NCBI GenBank assembly: GCA_003021045.1
Contig: PXRN01000005.1
Span: 19,028-83,027, forward strand
DNA from: Halobacteriales archaeon QS_4_69_34
GTDB taxonomy: Archaea > Halobacteriota > Halobacteria > Halobacteriales > Halococcaceae
Direction: 5' to 3'
DNA length: 64,000 bases
Both the position numbers and the translations under genes were made by a program. Within the stretch, counting starts at the first letter, position 1. Each line of letters starts with the position of its first letter. Positions 28,139 through 37,765 of this stretch are shown here, piece by piece. Below the pieces are notes generated by a model that ran no database searches, was not told the DNA's origin, and saw only the letters and a list, made by a program, of their open reading frames with translations.

Positions 28139-29101
28139 TCAGCGGCGATCGAGGAACGCGGCTGCGTCCTCGCGGCCCGCCGCGACGAGCTCCGCGATAA
28201 AGGCGGGATCGCGGTCGAGCTTCGAGGCGTAGGAGAGATCGCGGTCGAGCCGGAGCGTCCGCACCGCGACGTGTTTGTACTCGCTCTCGGGGAGGTAGCC
28301 CGCGTCGAGCCAGTCGTTGACCTGTTCGATCGCTCCGACGTCCTTGTTCAGCGCGAGGTTCCCCGAGAGCTCGTTGCGGCGGTCCTCGATGTCGGGCAGC
28401 GATCGCGGCGCGCCGTCACGTGTCTGGGGGTTGACCTGGACGATCCAGAGCTCGTCGGGCGTCTCGGCGCGCGGTCCGTCGAGCAGGCCCAGCAGGGGCG
28501 GGTTCTCGGAGAGCAGGCCGTCCCAGTAGGCGTGACCGTCGACCTCGACGGCGGGGAAGACGGTCGGCAGCGCGCCCGAGGCGAGCACTGCATCGATCGT
28601 GACCTCCCGATCCTCGAACGTCTCGAAGACGCCGCGTTCGACGTCGACCGCGCCGACGAGCAGGCGCGGGCCTGATTCGTGGTCGGTCCCATCGAGCGCA
28701 TCGAGGTCGACCAACCCCTCCAGCGTGCGCCGGATGCGGTCCTGGGCCCGCCGCGACGCCGGCGAGAAGTAGGGACTCGCGGCCGGGAGCGCCGCGCCGC
28801 TCGCTTCGAGCTCCGTGCCCGTCATCGCGAGGCCGTTGAGCAGGGCGTCGGGCGGCGAGCGCGCTGCTATCTCCGTCCAGAACGAATCGAGGAGCTCGCC
28901 GGCGCGCTCGGCGTCGGCGGTCGCCAGGCCGTACCAGCTCAGAAAGGCACAGATCGCCCCGCCGGAGGCCCCGCTCAGGCCGACGAGCTCGTGGTCGGGA
29001 GGCATCGAGCGGGCGAACGCGTCGAGCGCGCCGGCGGTGTAGGCCGTGTGGCTCCCGCCGCCCTGACACGCGATGGCGACGTTCGTCCCGTCGGCGTCCA
29101 T
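28139..29101 (-). CDS. Patatin-like phospholipase
   Basis: 320 residues. The oxyanion motif GGGSHTAYTAGALDAF lies at the N-terminus, and the nucleophile elbow is GASGGAICAF (Ser near 46). The catalytic Asp is in YWDGLLSENPPL (near 193), replacing the usual DGG/A. Together these make the Ser-Asp dyad of patatin hydrolases. No signal peptide, so it probably acts on membrane or stored lipids from the cytoplasm. A TTTTAGGG element about 27 nt upstream is the likely TATA box. Confidence 0.9.
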   Translation of the reverse strand: MDADGTNVAIACQGGGSHTAYTAGALDAFARSMPPDHELVGLSGASGGAICAFLSWYGLATADAERAGELLDSFWTEIAARSPPDALLNGLAMTGTELEASGAALPAASPYFSPASRRAQDRIRRTLEGLVDLDALDGTDHESGPRLLVGAVDVERGVFETFEDREVTIDAVLASGALPTVFPAVEVDGHAYWDGLLSENPPLLGLLDGPRAETPDELWIVQVNPQTRDGAPRSLPDIEDRRNELSGNLALNKDVGAIEQVNDWLDAGYLPESEYKHVAVRTLRLDRDLSYASKLDRDPAFIAELVAAGREDAAAFLDRR

Positions 29102-29228
29102 GTGACGTCCTCGCCGAGGAGCTCCCTAAAACGCCCGAAGCGTCGTCGGTCGCCGGAGTTCGGCTCGCCCCACCGTCCGCTCGCCCGGAGCGGCGCGATT
29201 ACAGCGTTCGTCCGGCGCGAACGGCCGG

Positions 29229-29939
29229 TCAGTCGAGGGTGAACGAGCCGTCGTCGTCGAGCACGTGCACCTCGCTCCCCGGCGCGCGCTCACCGACCGC
29301 GTCGACGAACTCCTGTGGATCGAGTTCGAGCGGCGGCATCGTATCGTAGTGCATCGGGAACACGTGATCGGCGTCGAGCCACTCCGCGGCGATGGCGGCC
29401 TGCCACGGCCCCATCGTGAACTGATCGCCCACGGGCAGCGCGACGCCGTCGGGCTGGAGGTAGGGCGCGATGACGTCGCGCATCTCGCTCATCAGTCCCG
29501 TGTCGCCCGCGTGGTAGAAGGCCGTACCCGTGCCGCCGGGGCCGGGTCGCTCGTCGCTCACGAGGTAGCCGGCGGGCATCCCGAGCTCGTGCTCGTAGCC
29601 CATGTCGATTCCGCTGGTGTGGTCGGCCCGGTGCATCGTCACGTAAGCGTCGCCACACTCGACGGTGCCCCCGATGTTCATCCCCATGGTGTCGGATACG
29701 CCCGTCTCGCTCTCGACGTAGGCGGCCACCTCCACCGACGCCACCACCGTCGCGCCGGTGAACTCGCCCGCGTGGGCGATGTGGTCGGCGTGACCGTGCG
29801 TGAGCAGAACGTAATCGGGCTCCTCGACCTCCGCGGGATCCATCGCAGTGTGCGGGTTGTCGAAGAAGGGGTCGATCAGCAGACTCGTCCCGCCGACCTC
29901 GACGTACCACGTTGAGTGGCCGTGCCAGGTGAGTTCCAT
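29229..29939 (-). CDS. Metal-dependent hydrolase, UPF0173 (metallo-beta-lactamase fold)
   Basis: 236 residues. [20 protein letters not shown] then [16 protein letters not shown] carries the HxHxDH zinc motif. Further ligands are in [29 protein letters not shown] and [13 protein letters not shown]0173/RNase Z-like hydrolases of this type have no settled substrate. TATA-like AAGACTAAG lies about 30 nt upstream. Confidence 0.9.
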   Translation of the reverse strand: MELTWHGHSTWYVEVGGTSLLIDPFFDNPHTAMDPAEVEEPDYVLLTHGHADHIAHAGEFTGATVVASVEVAAYVESETGVSDTMGMNIGGTVECGDAYVTMHRADHTSGIDMGYEHELGMPAGYLVSDERPGPGGTGTAFYHAGDTGLMSEMRDVIAPYLQPDGVALPVGDQFTMGPWQAAIAAEWLDADHVFPMHYDTMPPLELDPQEFVDAVGERAPGSEVHVLDDDGSFTLD

Positions 29940-30453
29940 TGCGCCGGAGCGTAGACGGGTCGAGCACTTAGTCTTGTAGGCGCGGGCAGCCGGCGTCCGT
30001 AGCGCCGCGACGGCCGTACGAGGACGGTCGGAACGGGCCGAGTGGCGGAGCGGGTCGAACGGTCGGGCTGTGCAGTCGATGCGATGCGGTCGGCGCATGC
30101 CACACCGCTCCATCGACGCACGTTCGCACGAGTAGCGTACAGGGTACGAGCGAAGTGAGCCATCGATGCGAGCGGAGCAGAACGATCCGCGAGCGACGCG
30201 AGGGCTACGGTGTGGACGCGGTGCGGACGGTCGCGGAGTGGCTGGGGAGGGGGTGCGGTGCGGCCTCTCGTGTGATCGGCGTTCGCGGTCCGCATTTCAC
30301 TCGGCCGATCTGGCCGCCTTCGAGGCGCACGTCGACCCGGGGAGGGGGTACGCGGGTGGTCGTGACGGACGGTGCCGTGTCCACGCACCCTGCCATCCGC
30401 AGTCGCGGTTCGCTCCGTGGGGGGCTTATGGGTACAGCCGCCCACGGACGGCC
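29940..30453. other. 514-bp divergent gap with a possible decayed element copy
   Basis: No credible ORF. Read on the minus strand, about 30180-30275 contains CCCCTCCCCAGCC, GCCCTCGCG and CGCTCGCGG in an order resembling the dispersed element, but too degraded to call. GCTTATGG at 30424-30431 is a plausible TATA box for the FAH gene at 30454. Confidence 0.4.
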
Positions 30454-31230
30454 ATGCGACGCGTCAGGTTCCGAGACTCCGAGGGGACGATCCGCAGCGG
30501 CGAACTAATCGAGGAGGCGAACGAGGGGGCCACACGGGCGAAGGCCGGGCTCACGGGCCGCGTCGTCGTTTCCGACGACACCTTCCCGGTCGCGGAGATC
30601 GACGTGCTCGCGCCCTCCGAACCCTCGAAGATCGTCTGCGTGGGCCTGAACTACGCCGACCACGCCGAAGAGCAGGGCAAGGAGCTTCCCGACCGGCCGC
30701 TGCTCTTTCTGAAGGGACCGAACGCGGTGGCGAGTCACGGCGAGGAGGTCGAACTGCTGGCGGGCGTCGAGCGGATCGACCACGAGGCCGAGCTCGGCGT
30801 GGTGATGGGCGAGCGCGCGACGGGCCTCGGTGCCGAGACGGCGATGGACGCCGTGGCGGGCTTTACCTGCGTGAACGACCTCTCCAACCGCGACGATCAG
30901 CGAGTCGAACAGAACTGGGTGCGCGGGAAGGCCTTCGACGGTGCCGCGCCGATGGGACCCGTGCTGGCGACGCCCGAGGAGGTCCCCGCGGACGCTGCGG
31001 TCCGGCTGCGGCTCAACGGCGAGACAAGACAGGAATCGACGCGCGATCGGTTCGTCTTCTCCGTCCCCGAGCTGATCGAGGAGATCACCGCCTACGTGAC
31101 TCTCGAAGCGGGCGACGTGATCGCGACGGGGACTCCGGCGGGCGTCGGTCCCCTGCACGACGGCGATCGCGTCGAGGTCGAGGTCGAGGGCGTCGGGACG
31201 CTCTCGAACACCGTCTCGACACCCGAGTGA
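30454..31230 (+). CDS. Fumarylacetoacetate hydrolase (FAH)-family enzyme
   Basis: 258 residues. The FAH catalytic region is clear: KIVCVGLNYADHAEEQGKEL, PLLFLKGPNAVASHGEEV, and IDHEAELGVVMGERATGL with the E-x-E metal pair, then GFTCVNDLSNRDDQ and GDVIATGTPAGVGPLHDGD. FAH-like enzymes cleave C-C bonds of acylpyruvates or hydrate/decarboxylate 2-oxo acids (for example in aromatic catabolism); the substrate is unresolved. No catabolic neighbours. Confidence 0.9.
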   Translation: MRRVRFRDSEGTIRSGELIEEANEGATRAKAGLTGRVVVSDDTFPVAEIDVLAPSEPSKIVCVGLNYADHAEEQGKELPDRPLLFLKGPNAVASHGEEVELLAGVERIDHEAELGVVMGERATGLGAETAMDAVAGFTCVNDLSNRDDQRVEQNWVRGKAFDGAAPMGPVLATPEEVPADAAVRLRLNGETRQESTRDRFVFSVPELIEEITAYVTLEAGDVIATGTPAGVGPLHDGDRVEVEVEGVGTLSNTVSTPE

Positions 31231-31452
31231 CCGATCCCGTACCGATCGTGCGCTCGTCCCTCTCCTCCCGGCCGTCGACTCGTCGACGCGCATCCGCGAG
31301 CACCGACCACCACGCGTTCGGTGGGGTAGTTGACTGCCGGGACCCTCGTCCAGTCGGAAAGAGGGAAGCGAGGAGGATCGGAAAGAGGACCGACGATGGC
31401 GGCGACCGGCGGTACGTTCATACTGCCGGAGGTCATAGCGGGAGCCGACCGA

Positions 31453-31920
31453 ATGAGGCGCGAGTACTTCGAGTTGGCGGTCAGCAACACCGACCGGGCG
31501 GAGACGGACGGCCAGGCGCAGACGCCGACCCTCGGCGTCGTCTTCGAGGGGCCCCGGGACGTGCTCGACGAGCGCCTCGACGGGACCGACGACTCGGCCG
31601 CCACCCCCGAGACGGACGTCGCCTACCGCTTTCACACCGACGCCGACGAACCGGAGGCGACCGGCGTCCTCGGCGTCACCGACCGCATCACCGGCGATTT
31701 CCTGCTGGAGTGTGACGCCGACGCGGCCACGATCTTCGACTTTCTCCGGGCGGCCCGCGAGCACAGCGAGCGAAGCGAGGGCGAGGGTCACTATCGGGTC
31801 GAGGTCCGCGCCGACGACGAGGCGCTGCTCGCCGCCGAGAAGTCGACGTTTCTGGTCTACGACCACGAGGGGAGTCTCCTGCGCGGGCGAAGCCTCATCC
31901 CCGGCGGCGTGGAACTGTAG
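31453..31920 (+). CDS. DUF5793-like conserved haloarchaeal protein
   Basis: 155 residues if started at MRREYFELAVSNTD, which matches how I recall this small haloarchaeal family beginning. An in-frame ATG at 31396 would add 19 residues, and the frame continues to 31330. No signal or membrane helix. The centre is acidic and beta-rich (YRFHTDADEPEATGVLGVTD, DFLLECDADAATIFDFLRAA). It ends YDHEGSLLRGRSLIPGGVEL. Function unknown. Confidence 0.65.
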   Translation: MRREYFELAVSNTDRAETDGQAQTPTLGVVFEGPRDVLDERLDGTDDSAATPETDVAYRFHTDADEPEATGVLGVTDRITGDFLLECDADAATIFDFLRAAREHSERSEGEGHYRVEVRADDEALLAAEKSTFLVYDHEGSLLRGRSLIPGGVEL

Positions 31921-32028
31921 GTCGCAGTCGGCCCCGCCCGGGCGACGAGGGCTCTCCTGCGATGTCTCCTCCCGAGACGATCGCCGCGAACCGACAGGGC
32001 ATAAGTCACTGCCGCCGGAGGCGTCGGT

Positions 32029-33531
32029 ATGGGGCTGTTCGGCACGGCCGGCATCCGGGGCGGCGTCCGCGAGCGGGTGACGCCAGCGCTGGCGCTTGCG
32101 GTCGGCCGGGCCGCCGGCGACGCCGCCGAGCGCGACGCCGACGATGGGGGGTCGAACGGGAACGACGGATCGAACGGTGAGAGGACGTCGGACGCGACGA
32201 GCAACGAATTCGTCCTCGCGCGCGACGGCCGAGAGACGAGTGCCGGGCTCGCTGCCGCCGTCGAGGCCGGGCTCCTGAGTGCCGGAACGGATGTCCGCCG
32301 GGCCGGCCAGCTGCCGACGCCCGCGCTCGCGTTCGCCTCGCGGGGCCGCCGGGGCGTGATGGTCACCGCGAGTCACAACCCGCCCGCGGACAACGGCCTC
32401 AAGCTCTTCGTCGACGGCGAGGAGTACGATCGCGACGCCGAGCGGCGAATCGAGGAGCGCGTCGCCGCCGACCCCGCACCGGTCGCGTGGGATCGATGGG
32501 GCACCATCGAGCACGTCGCTGCGCTTCCGGCCTACCGCGAGGCAGCCGTCGCGTGCGCTCGCAGGCACGGCGCGGCCCTCGATGGGCTCCCGATCGCCGT
32601 CGACTGCGCCAATGGGACCGCGAGCCGCGCCACACCACAGGTGCTCCGGGCGCTCGGGGCCGAGGTGGTCGCGCTGAACGCGAGCGTCGACGGCCACTTC
32701 TCCGGCCGTCCCAGCAAGCCGACGCCCGAGACGCTCGGCGATCTCCGAGCCTTTCTCGCCGACGAGGCGGGTCCCGACGGGGAGCGTGGGAACCCGGAGG
32801 ATCCGGGCGGGATCGATGCGGGACCGCAGGACGCGACCGACGAGGGGTTCGCGCTCGGGATCGCCCACGACGGTGACGGCGATCGTGTGGTCTTTCTCGA
32901 CGGTGGGGGCGAGATCGTCCACGAGGACACCGTTCTGGCCATCCTCGCCGAGCACTACACGCGCGCGAGCGACGCCGCGGATCCGGTCGTAGTGACGACG
33001 CCGAACGCCTCCTCGCGGGTCGACGAGCGCGTCGCGGCCGCGGGCGGGCGGACCGAGCGCATCGGGCTGGGAGCGCTCCACGAGGGGATCGCTGCTGTCC
33101 GGGAGTCGGGTTCGGCAGGGACCGAGGTCGCCTTCGCGGCCGAGCCCTGGAAGCACGTCCATCCCGCGTTCGGCCCGTGGATCGACGGCGTGGCGAGCGC
33201 GGCGGTGCTCGCCCGGCTCGCAGCGAAATCGGGCCTCGACGCGCTCCGCGCGCCCGTGACCGAGCTACCCTACCGGAAGGCGAGTCTGGCCTGTCCGGAC
33301 GAGCGAAAGGAGAGTGCAATGGCGGAGCTGGCGCGGACGCTGCCCGAGCGGTTCCCCGAGGCCGCCGTCGAGACCGAGCACGGCCTCCGGCTCGACTTCG
33401 AAGAGGGGTGGGTGCTCGTCCGCCCGAGCGGCACCGAGCCGAAGATCAGGATCTACGCCGAGAGCGAGACCGTCGACGCGCTGCTCGAACGGGTGGTCGA
33501 AGCGGTCGAAACCGCCACGGACGGTGGCTAA
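32029..33531 (+). CDS. glmM: Phosphoglucosamine mutase / phosphomannomutase
   Basis: 500 residues of the alpha-D-phosphohexomutase family. MGLFGTAGIRGGVRE opens the protein; the catalytic phosphoserine is in VTASHNPPADNGLKLF (near 110); the metal loop is HDGDGDRVVFLDG (near 285); the sugar-binding loop is FAAEPWKHVHP; and the phosphate-binding loop is RPSGTEPKIRIYAE at the end. Two acidic Gly/Asn-rich insertions lengthen it relative to the usual 450. It supplies phosphosugars for surface glycans. TATA-like CATAAG at 32000-32005. The family name does not fix which hexose is used. Confidence 0.9.
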   Translation: MGLFGTAGIRGGVRERVTPALALAVGRAAGDAAERDADDGGSNGNDGSNGERTSDATSNEFVLARDGRETSAGLAAAVEAGLLSAGTDVRRAGQLPTPALAFASRGRRGVMVTASHNPPADNGLKLFVDGEEYDRDAERRIEERVAADPAPVAWDRWGTIEHVAALPAYREAAVACARRHGAALDGLPIAVDCANGTASRATPQVLRALGAEVVALNASVDGHFSGRPSKPTPETLGDLRAFLADEAGPDGERGNPEDPGGIDAGPQDATDEGFALGIAHDGDGDRVVFLDGGGEIVHEDTVLAILAEHYTRASDAADPVVVTTPNASSRVDERVAAAGGRTERIGLGALHEGIAAVRESGSAGTEVAFAAEPWKHVHPAFGPWIDGVASAAVLARLAAKSGLDALRAPVTELPYRKASLACPDERKESAMAELARTLPERFPEAAVETEHGLRLDFEEGWVLVRPSGTEPKIRIYAESETVDALLERVVEAVETATDGG

Positions 33532-33560
33532 CAATCCCTCGCCGCTCACGTCCGTTTCCA

Positions 33561-33725
33561 CTCCACCGCTGCGCCGCCACCGCTCCACCGCCGTACTGCC
33601 GACCGCTCGGCAGCCGCCACACGCCTCCCCAGCCGATTCGCTCGCTCGGGCCCCGACTGCCGGCCCTCGCTCACTCGTCCCTCGTGCGAGCGGGCGCTTC
33701 CACCGCAGCGCCCGCCGCGCCGGCC
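33561..33725 (+). repeat. Dispersed intergenic element, copy 3
   Basis: Matches copy 2 in the order ACACGCCTCCCC, TCGCTCGCTCGGG, CCGGCCCTCGCTCA, TCCCTCG and TTCCACCGCAGCGC, with a short gap where copies 1 and 2 have ACCGCACCGCAAC. Confidence 0.7.
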
Positions 33726-33837
33726 GCCTCGGTTGGTTCGGTCAGGGGGAAGGGGGAGGGGAGGGGGGACGAGCGGTCGGCGGGTCGTCACAACCCTTCG
33801 CGCGCCCGTCCTGCCGCTGCCCCCTCGCGCCCGCCCA

Positions 33838-33906
33838 CCTTTATTAGCGGTCCCGGTGTAGCCGACCCGTGGAGTCACCAACGACAGCCATCGACGCGAT
33901 CGGAGG
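33838..33906 (+). promoter_or_regulatory. TATA box and Shine-Dalgarno of the SDR-LLM operon
   Basis: CTTTATTAG at 33838-33846, then GGAGG at 33902-33906, six bases before the GTG at 33913. This operon therefore has a leader of about 40 nt, unlike most genes here. Confidence 0.6.
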
Positions 33907-33912
33907 GACAGC

Positions 33913-34689
33913 GTGACGACCGAGCAGTTCGGTGTCGGCGGGCGGACGGCGATCGTCACCGGGGCCTCACAGGGCATCGGGGAGACCATCGCCCAGCGCT
34001 TCGCCGACGACGGCGCGGACGTCGTAGTCTGCTCGCGCGAACAGGAGAAAGTCGACGCCGTTGCCGAGGGGATCAACGACGGTGGCGACGGTCGTGCCCA
34101 CGCGGTCGAGTGCGACGTCACCGACCGGGAGGCCGTCGAGGCGCTCGTCGAGGCCACCGTCGAGGAGTTCGGCGGGGTCGACTGCCTCGTCAACAACGCG
34201 GGTGCGAGCTTCATGGCTGGCTTTGCGGACATCTCCGAGAACGGCTGGAAGACGATCGTCGACATCAACCTCCACGGCACCTACCACTGCTCGCAGGTCG
34301 CCGGCGAGGTGATGCGCGAGAACGGTGGCGGAACGATCGTCAACTTCGCCAGCGTCGCGGGCACGCGGGGCTCGCCGTACATGAGCCACTACGGCGCGGC
34401 GAAAGCAGGCGTCGTGAACCTCACGGCGACGCTCGCCAACGAGTGGGCCGGCGACGACGTGCGGGTGAACTGCATCGCGCCCGGGTTCGTCGCCACGCCG
34501 GGCGTCGAGAGCCAGATGGGCGTCTCGGCCGGCGAGCTCAGCCGGGAGGACGTCGAGCGCCGGATCGGCCTGAGCGAGGAGATCGCCGACATCGCACAGT
34601 TCCTCGCCAGCCCGGCCTCCTCCTACATCGTCGGCGAGACGATCACGGCCGCGGGCGTCCCAGAGCTCATGGAATCGCCCGACGTATGA
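33913..34689 (+). CDS. Short-chain dehydrogenase/reductase
   Basis: 258 residues from GTG. The classical SDR cofactor motif TGASQGIG lies at 16-23, NNAG near 95, and the Ser-Tyr-Lys catalytic set in NFASVAGTRGSPYMSHYGAA, with Lys directly after. APGFVATPG and SSYIVGETITAAGVPELM end the fold. An NAD(P)H-dependent oxidoreductase of the FabG/3-oxoacyl type; substrate unknown. It overlaps the next gene by four bases (ATGA), so the pair is co-translated. Confidence 0.9.
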   Translation: MTTEQFGVGGRTAIVTGASQGIGETIAQRFADDGADVVVCSREQEKVDAVAEGINDGGDGRAHAVECDVTDREAVEALVEATVEEFGGVDCLVNNAGASFMAGFADISENGWKTIVDINLHGTYHCSQVAGEVMRENGGGTIVNFASVAGTRGSPYMSHYGAAKAGVVNLTATLANEWAGDDVRVNCIAPGFVATPGVESQMGVSAGELSREDVERRIGLSEEIADIAQFLASPASSYIVGETITAAGVPELMESPDV

Positions 34690-35768
34690 GCACCGGCGGG
34701 GCAGCCGACGACGCAGCGACCGACGGAGCCGGGAGCGGCGACGGAAGTGCCGCGACCGACGGGGCCGGCGGAGCCGCCGTCGATGTCTCGTTGCCGGCTG
34801 CGGCCCAGCCGAGCGTCGATGCGCTGGTCGAGCAGGCCCAGCTCGCCGAGGAGCTGGGCTACGAGCGGGCGTGGCTGCCCGAGTCGTGGGGTCGCAACGC
34901 CGCGGTCGTCCTCGCGGCGATCGCCGGCCGAACGGAGGCGATCGGGCTCGGAACCTCGATCACCCCCGTCTACTCGCGCTCGCCGGCGCTGATCGGCCAG
35001 ACCGCCGCGACTCTCCAGGAGGTCTCGGGCGGGCGCTTTCGGCTGGGACTCGGCCCCAGCGGGCCACTCGTCATCGAGAACTGGCACGGCGTGGACTTCG
35101 AGCGCCCGCTGCGCCACACCCGGGAGACCGTCGAGATCGTTCGAGAACTGCTCTCGGGCGCGGACGTGAACTACGACGGCGAGCTGTTCGACCTCTCGGG
35201 CTTCCGGCTACGGTGTGAACCGCCCGGCGTCCCTCCGGAGATCGACGTCGCGGCGATGGGACCCAAGGCCGTGGAGCTCGCCGGCCGGTTCGCCGACGGC
35301 TGGCACGCCGTGATGTTCACCCGCGAGGGCATCGCCGAGCGCGCGGCCGATCTCCGGCGCGGCGCGGAGCTTGGCGAGCGCGACCCGGCCGACGTGCGGA
35401 CGACGTTCGCGGTCGGCTGCTGTGTGCTGGAGGACCGCGAGCGGGCACGGGAGCTGGCCCGCCAGCACCTCGCCTTCTATCTCGGCGGCATGGGAACGTT
35501 CTACCGCGATTCGCTGGCCGCACAGGGCCACGGCGGGGTCGCAAGCGAGGTCTACGAGGCGTGGCAGGCCGGCGAGCGCGAGGCCGCGATGGCGGCGATC
35601 CCCGATGACCTGCTCGACGCGATGGCCGTCGCCGGCACGCCCACGGAGGCGCGCGAGCGGCTCGCAACGTTCGGGGCGACCGAGGGCGTCGACGCCGTCG
35701 CGGTGTCGTTCCCGCGCGGGGCCGAGCTGGCGGAGGTCGAGGCGACGATGGACGCGCTCGCGCCCTGA
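34686..35768 (+). CDS. TIGR04024-type LLM-class F420-dependent oxidoreductase
   Basis: 360 residues. A Gly/Ala/Asp-rich N-terminal extension (about 1-33) precedes DVSLPAAAQPSVDALVEQAQ, and the core reads YERAWLPESWGRNAAVVLAA, LGTSITPVYSRSPALIGQTA, FRLGLGPSGPLVIENWHGVD and AMGPKAVELAGRFADGWHAV. These fit the haloarchaeal TIGR04024 group. Coupled to an SDR, suggesting successive oxidoreduction of one metabolite. The cofactor assignment is by family. Confidence 0.87.
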   Translation: MSTGGAADDAATDGAGSGDGSAATDGAGGAAVDVSLPAAAQPSVDALVEQAQLAEELGYERAWLPESWGRNAAVVLAAIAGRTEAIGLGTSITPVYSRSPALIGQTAATLQEVSGGRFRLGLGPSGPLVIENWHGVDFERPLRHTRETVEIVRELLSGADVNYDGELFDLSGFRLRCEPPGVPPEIDVAAMGPKAVELAGRFADGWHAVMFTREGIAERAADLRRGAELGERDPADVRTTFAVGCCVLEDRERARELARQHLAFYLGGMGTFYRDSLAAQGHGGVASEVYEAWQAGEREAAMAAIPDDLLDAMAVAGTPTEARERLATFGATEGVDAVAVSFPRGAELAEVEATMDALAP

Positions 35769-35914
35769 GAGGCGGTACCCGGCGTCGCCCCCGCTACCGG
35801 ACGACCGTGGATCGGCCGCGGAATCGTGGGCTCGCCCCATCGAACTCAGGCGCGACACGCACGCGAGAGCGTGACGTATTTGTTCGCCCGCCGTGAGCCG
35901 AGCCATAGAAGACC

Positions 35915-37015
35915 ATGTCGACAGTGTTCCTCACCGGCTTCCCCGGGTTCCTCGGCTCGGCGTTGGTCGAACGGCTGCTGGATCGCCACGACGCCGACAC
36001 CACGGTCACCTGCCTGGTCCAGCCGGCCTACCGCTCGCGGGCGGAGGAAAGCCGCGCCGAACTCGACGCCGCGAACGCCGACACGGACGCGGCGGGCCGC
36101 GTCGAACTCGTCGAGGGCGACGTCACCGAACCCGACCTCGGGCTGGAGGCGTACGACGACCTCCAGTCAGGTACGATCGAGATCTACCACCTCGCCGCCG
36201 TCTACGATCTGGCGATGGACCGCGAGCCCGGCAAGGCGGTCAACATCGAGGGGACGCGCCACGTCCTCGACTTCGCCGCGGGCGTCGCCGAGCTCGACCG
36301 CCTGCACTACGTCAGCAGCGTGGTCGTCGCGGGCGACTACGAGGGCCGCTTCACCGAGGCGATGCTCGAGGAGGGCCAGCGCTACTTCAACTACTACGAG
36401 AGCTCCAAGCACGCCGCGGAAGTGCTCGTCCAGGAGCGGATGGACGCGATCCCGACGACGATCTACCGGCCCGGCCCCGCCGTCGGCGACAGCGAGACGG
36501 GCGAGACCCAGAAGTACGACGGTCCCTACGCGTTCATCGAAGCGCTCGAAGAGCAGGGGAGTACAGCGATCGTCCCCGCACCCTACGGCGCGTCGAACCA
36601 CGAGTTCAACGTCGTGCCCCGCGATTACGTCGTCGACGCCATCGCGTACCTCTCGGGGATCGAGACCTCCGAGGGCGAGGTCTATCACCTCGCGGACCCG
36701 GACCCGCCCTCGACCACCGAGCTGATAGAGACGCTCGGGCGGGCGGCCGGCAAGGAGCGGACGCTCGTCGTCCCCTATCCGAAGGAGCTGATCAAGGGAA
36801 TCCGCCGGTCGCTCTCGGTCGTGCTCGGCGAGTCCGAGCTCGTCGAGAGCGGCGGGTTGGAGTACCAGACCTGGCCCGCCTCCTTCGATTGTACGAACGC
36901 CGCCGCGGATCTGGCGGGGTCGGGCGTCGAGTGCCCGCGCTTCGAGGCGTACGCCGAGAACCTCGTGGCGTTCTACCGGGAGAACCCAGACGTCGGGACC
37001 GAGGGCCTGAGCTGA
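35915..37015 (+). CDS. NAD-dependent epimerase/dehydratase-type SDR
   Basis: 366 residues, extended SDR. The N-terminus STVFLTGFPGFLGSALVERL holds TGxxGxxG, and YYESSKHAAEVLV is the YxxxK catalytic pair (Tyr near 160). The C-terminal half covers TTIYRPGPAVGDSETGET and FNVVPRDYVVDAIAYLSG, as in fatty-acyl-CoA reductase-like and sterol-type epimerases. It lies 146 bp downstream of the SDR-LLM pair on the same strand and may belong to the same pathway. TATA-like GTATTTG at 35876-35882. Confidence 0.87.
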   Translation: MSTVFLTGFPGFLGSALVERLLDRHDADTTVTCLVQPAYRSRAEESRAELDAANADTDAAGRVELVEGDVTEPDLGLEAYDDLQSGTIEIYHLAAVYDLAMDREPGKAVNIEGTRHVLDFAAGVAELDRLHYVSSVVVAGDYEGRFTEAMLEEGQRYFNYYESSKHAAEVLVQERMDAIPTTIYRPGPAVGDSETGETQKYDGPYAFIEALEEQGSTAIVPAPYGASNHEFNVVPRDYVVDAIAYLSGIETSEGEVYHLADPDPPSTTELIETLGRAAGKERTLVVPYPKELIKGIRRSLSVVLGESELVESGGLEYQTWPASFDCTNAAADLAGSGVECPRFEAYAENLVAFYRENPDVGTEGLS

Positions 37016-37067
37016 ATCGGGTGCTCCGAGGTGTGCCGGTCGCCCTCGGCGGTCGGCCGGCGGGACG

Positions 37068-37616
37068 TCAGTCGCCCTCGGCGGTCGCGGTGGCGAAGCG
37101 CTCGCGCACCTTTTCGACCTTCGGCCGGGCGTTGATCCGGCAGTAGGCGTCGTTCGGGTGCTTCTCGAAGTAGTTCTGGTGTTCCTCTTCGGCCTCGTAG
37201 AACCCATCCAGGGGTTCGATCTCGGTCACGATCGGATCGTCGTAGCCGCCCTCAGTTTCGAGCGCCTCGACGTAGGCCTCGACCGCCTCGCGCTGATCTT
37301 CGTCGTGGTAGAACACCGCCGAGCGGTACTGGCTTCCCACGTCGGGGCCCTCCCGATTCAGCGTCGTCGGGTCGTGGATCGCGAAAAGCACCTCCAAGAG
37401 GTCGGCGTACTCGACGGTGTCGGGGTCATAGACCACCTGCACGGCCTCGGCGTGGCCGGTTTCCTCCCGACAGACCGCCTCGTAGCTCGGCTCGGCGACG
37501 TGACCGCCGGCGTAGCCCGATGTCACCTCCTGGACGCCGTCGACGTGCTCGAATGCGGCCTCGACACACCAAAAGCAGCCGCCGGCGACCGTCGCCCGCT
37601 CCGTTTCGTCTGCCAT
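37068..37616 (-). CDS. msrA: Peptide methionine (S)-S-oxide reductase MsrA
   Basis: 182 residues. The catalytic motif GGCFWCVEAAF is at residues 12-22, and SGYAGGHVAEPSYEAVC and TGHAEAVQVVYDP are the usual binding segments. It reduces the S-epimer of methionine sulfoxide in proteins. The last residues (FATATAEGD) are encoded by GCGGTCGCGGTGGCGAAGCG (plus strand), which recurs exactly in copy 1 of the dispersed element. Confidence 0.95.
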   Translation of the reverse strand: MADETERATVAGGCFWCVEAAFEHVDGVQEVTSGYAGGHVAEPSYEAVCREETGHAEAVQVVYDPDTVEYADLLEVLFAIHDPTTLNREGPDVGSQYRSAVFYHDEDQREAVEAYVEALETEGGYDDPIVTEIEPLDGFYEAEEEHQNYFEKHPNDAYCRINARPKVEKVRERFATATAEGD

Positions 37617-37765
37617 ACCACCGTTCGGGCGTCGACGGACGAAAACCCATCGCCCGGCGAACCCCACCGTCACCCGGGAACCGGGTGTGACGGAGGGCTC
37701 CACGAGCGAATCGAGAAGGAGAGCGAGGAGCGGCAGGGAGGGAGACCGAACCGTCGGCCGCCGGC

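Larger units (their letters stand above)
33532..33912. other. 381-bp gap with element copy 3 and the SDR promoter
   Basis: Copy 3 of the dispersed element fills 33561-33725. The remainder is GC-rich, ending with a TATA box (CTTTATTAG, 33838-33846) and a ribosome binding site before the SDR GTG. Confidence 0.6.

Noticed and set aside
30505..33162. 885-codon minus-strand frame opposite the FAH, DUF5793 and mutase genes
   Set aside because: Shadow of well-supported plus-strand genes; no family motifs.
37077..37104. Further copy of the dispersed element at the msrA 3' end
   Set aside because: Only a 20-base match (GCGGTCGCGGTGGCGAAGCG) without the rest of the element; it is coding and could be chance or the origin of the match.
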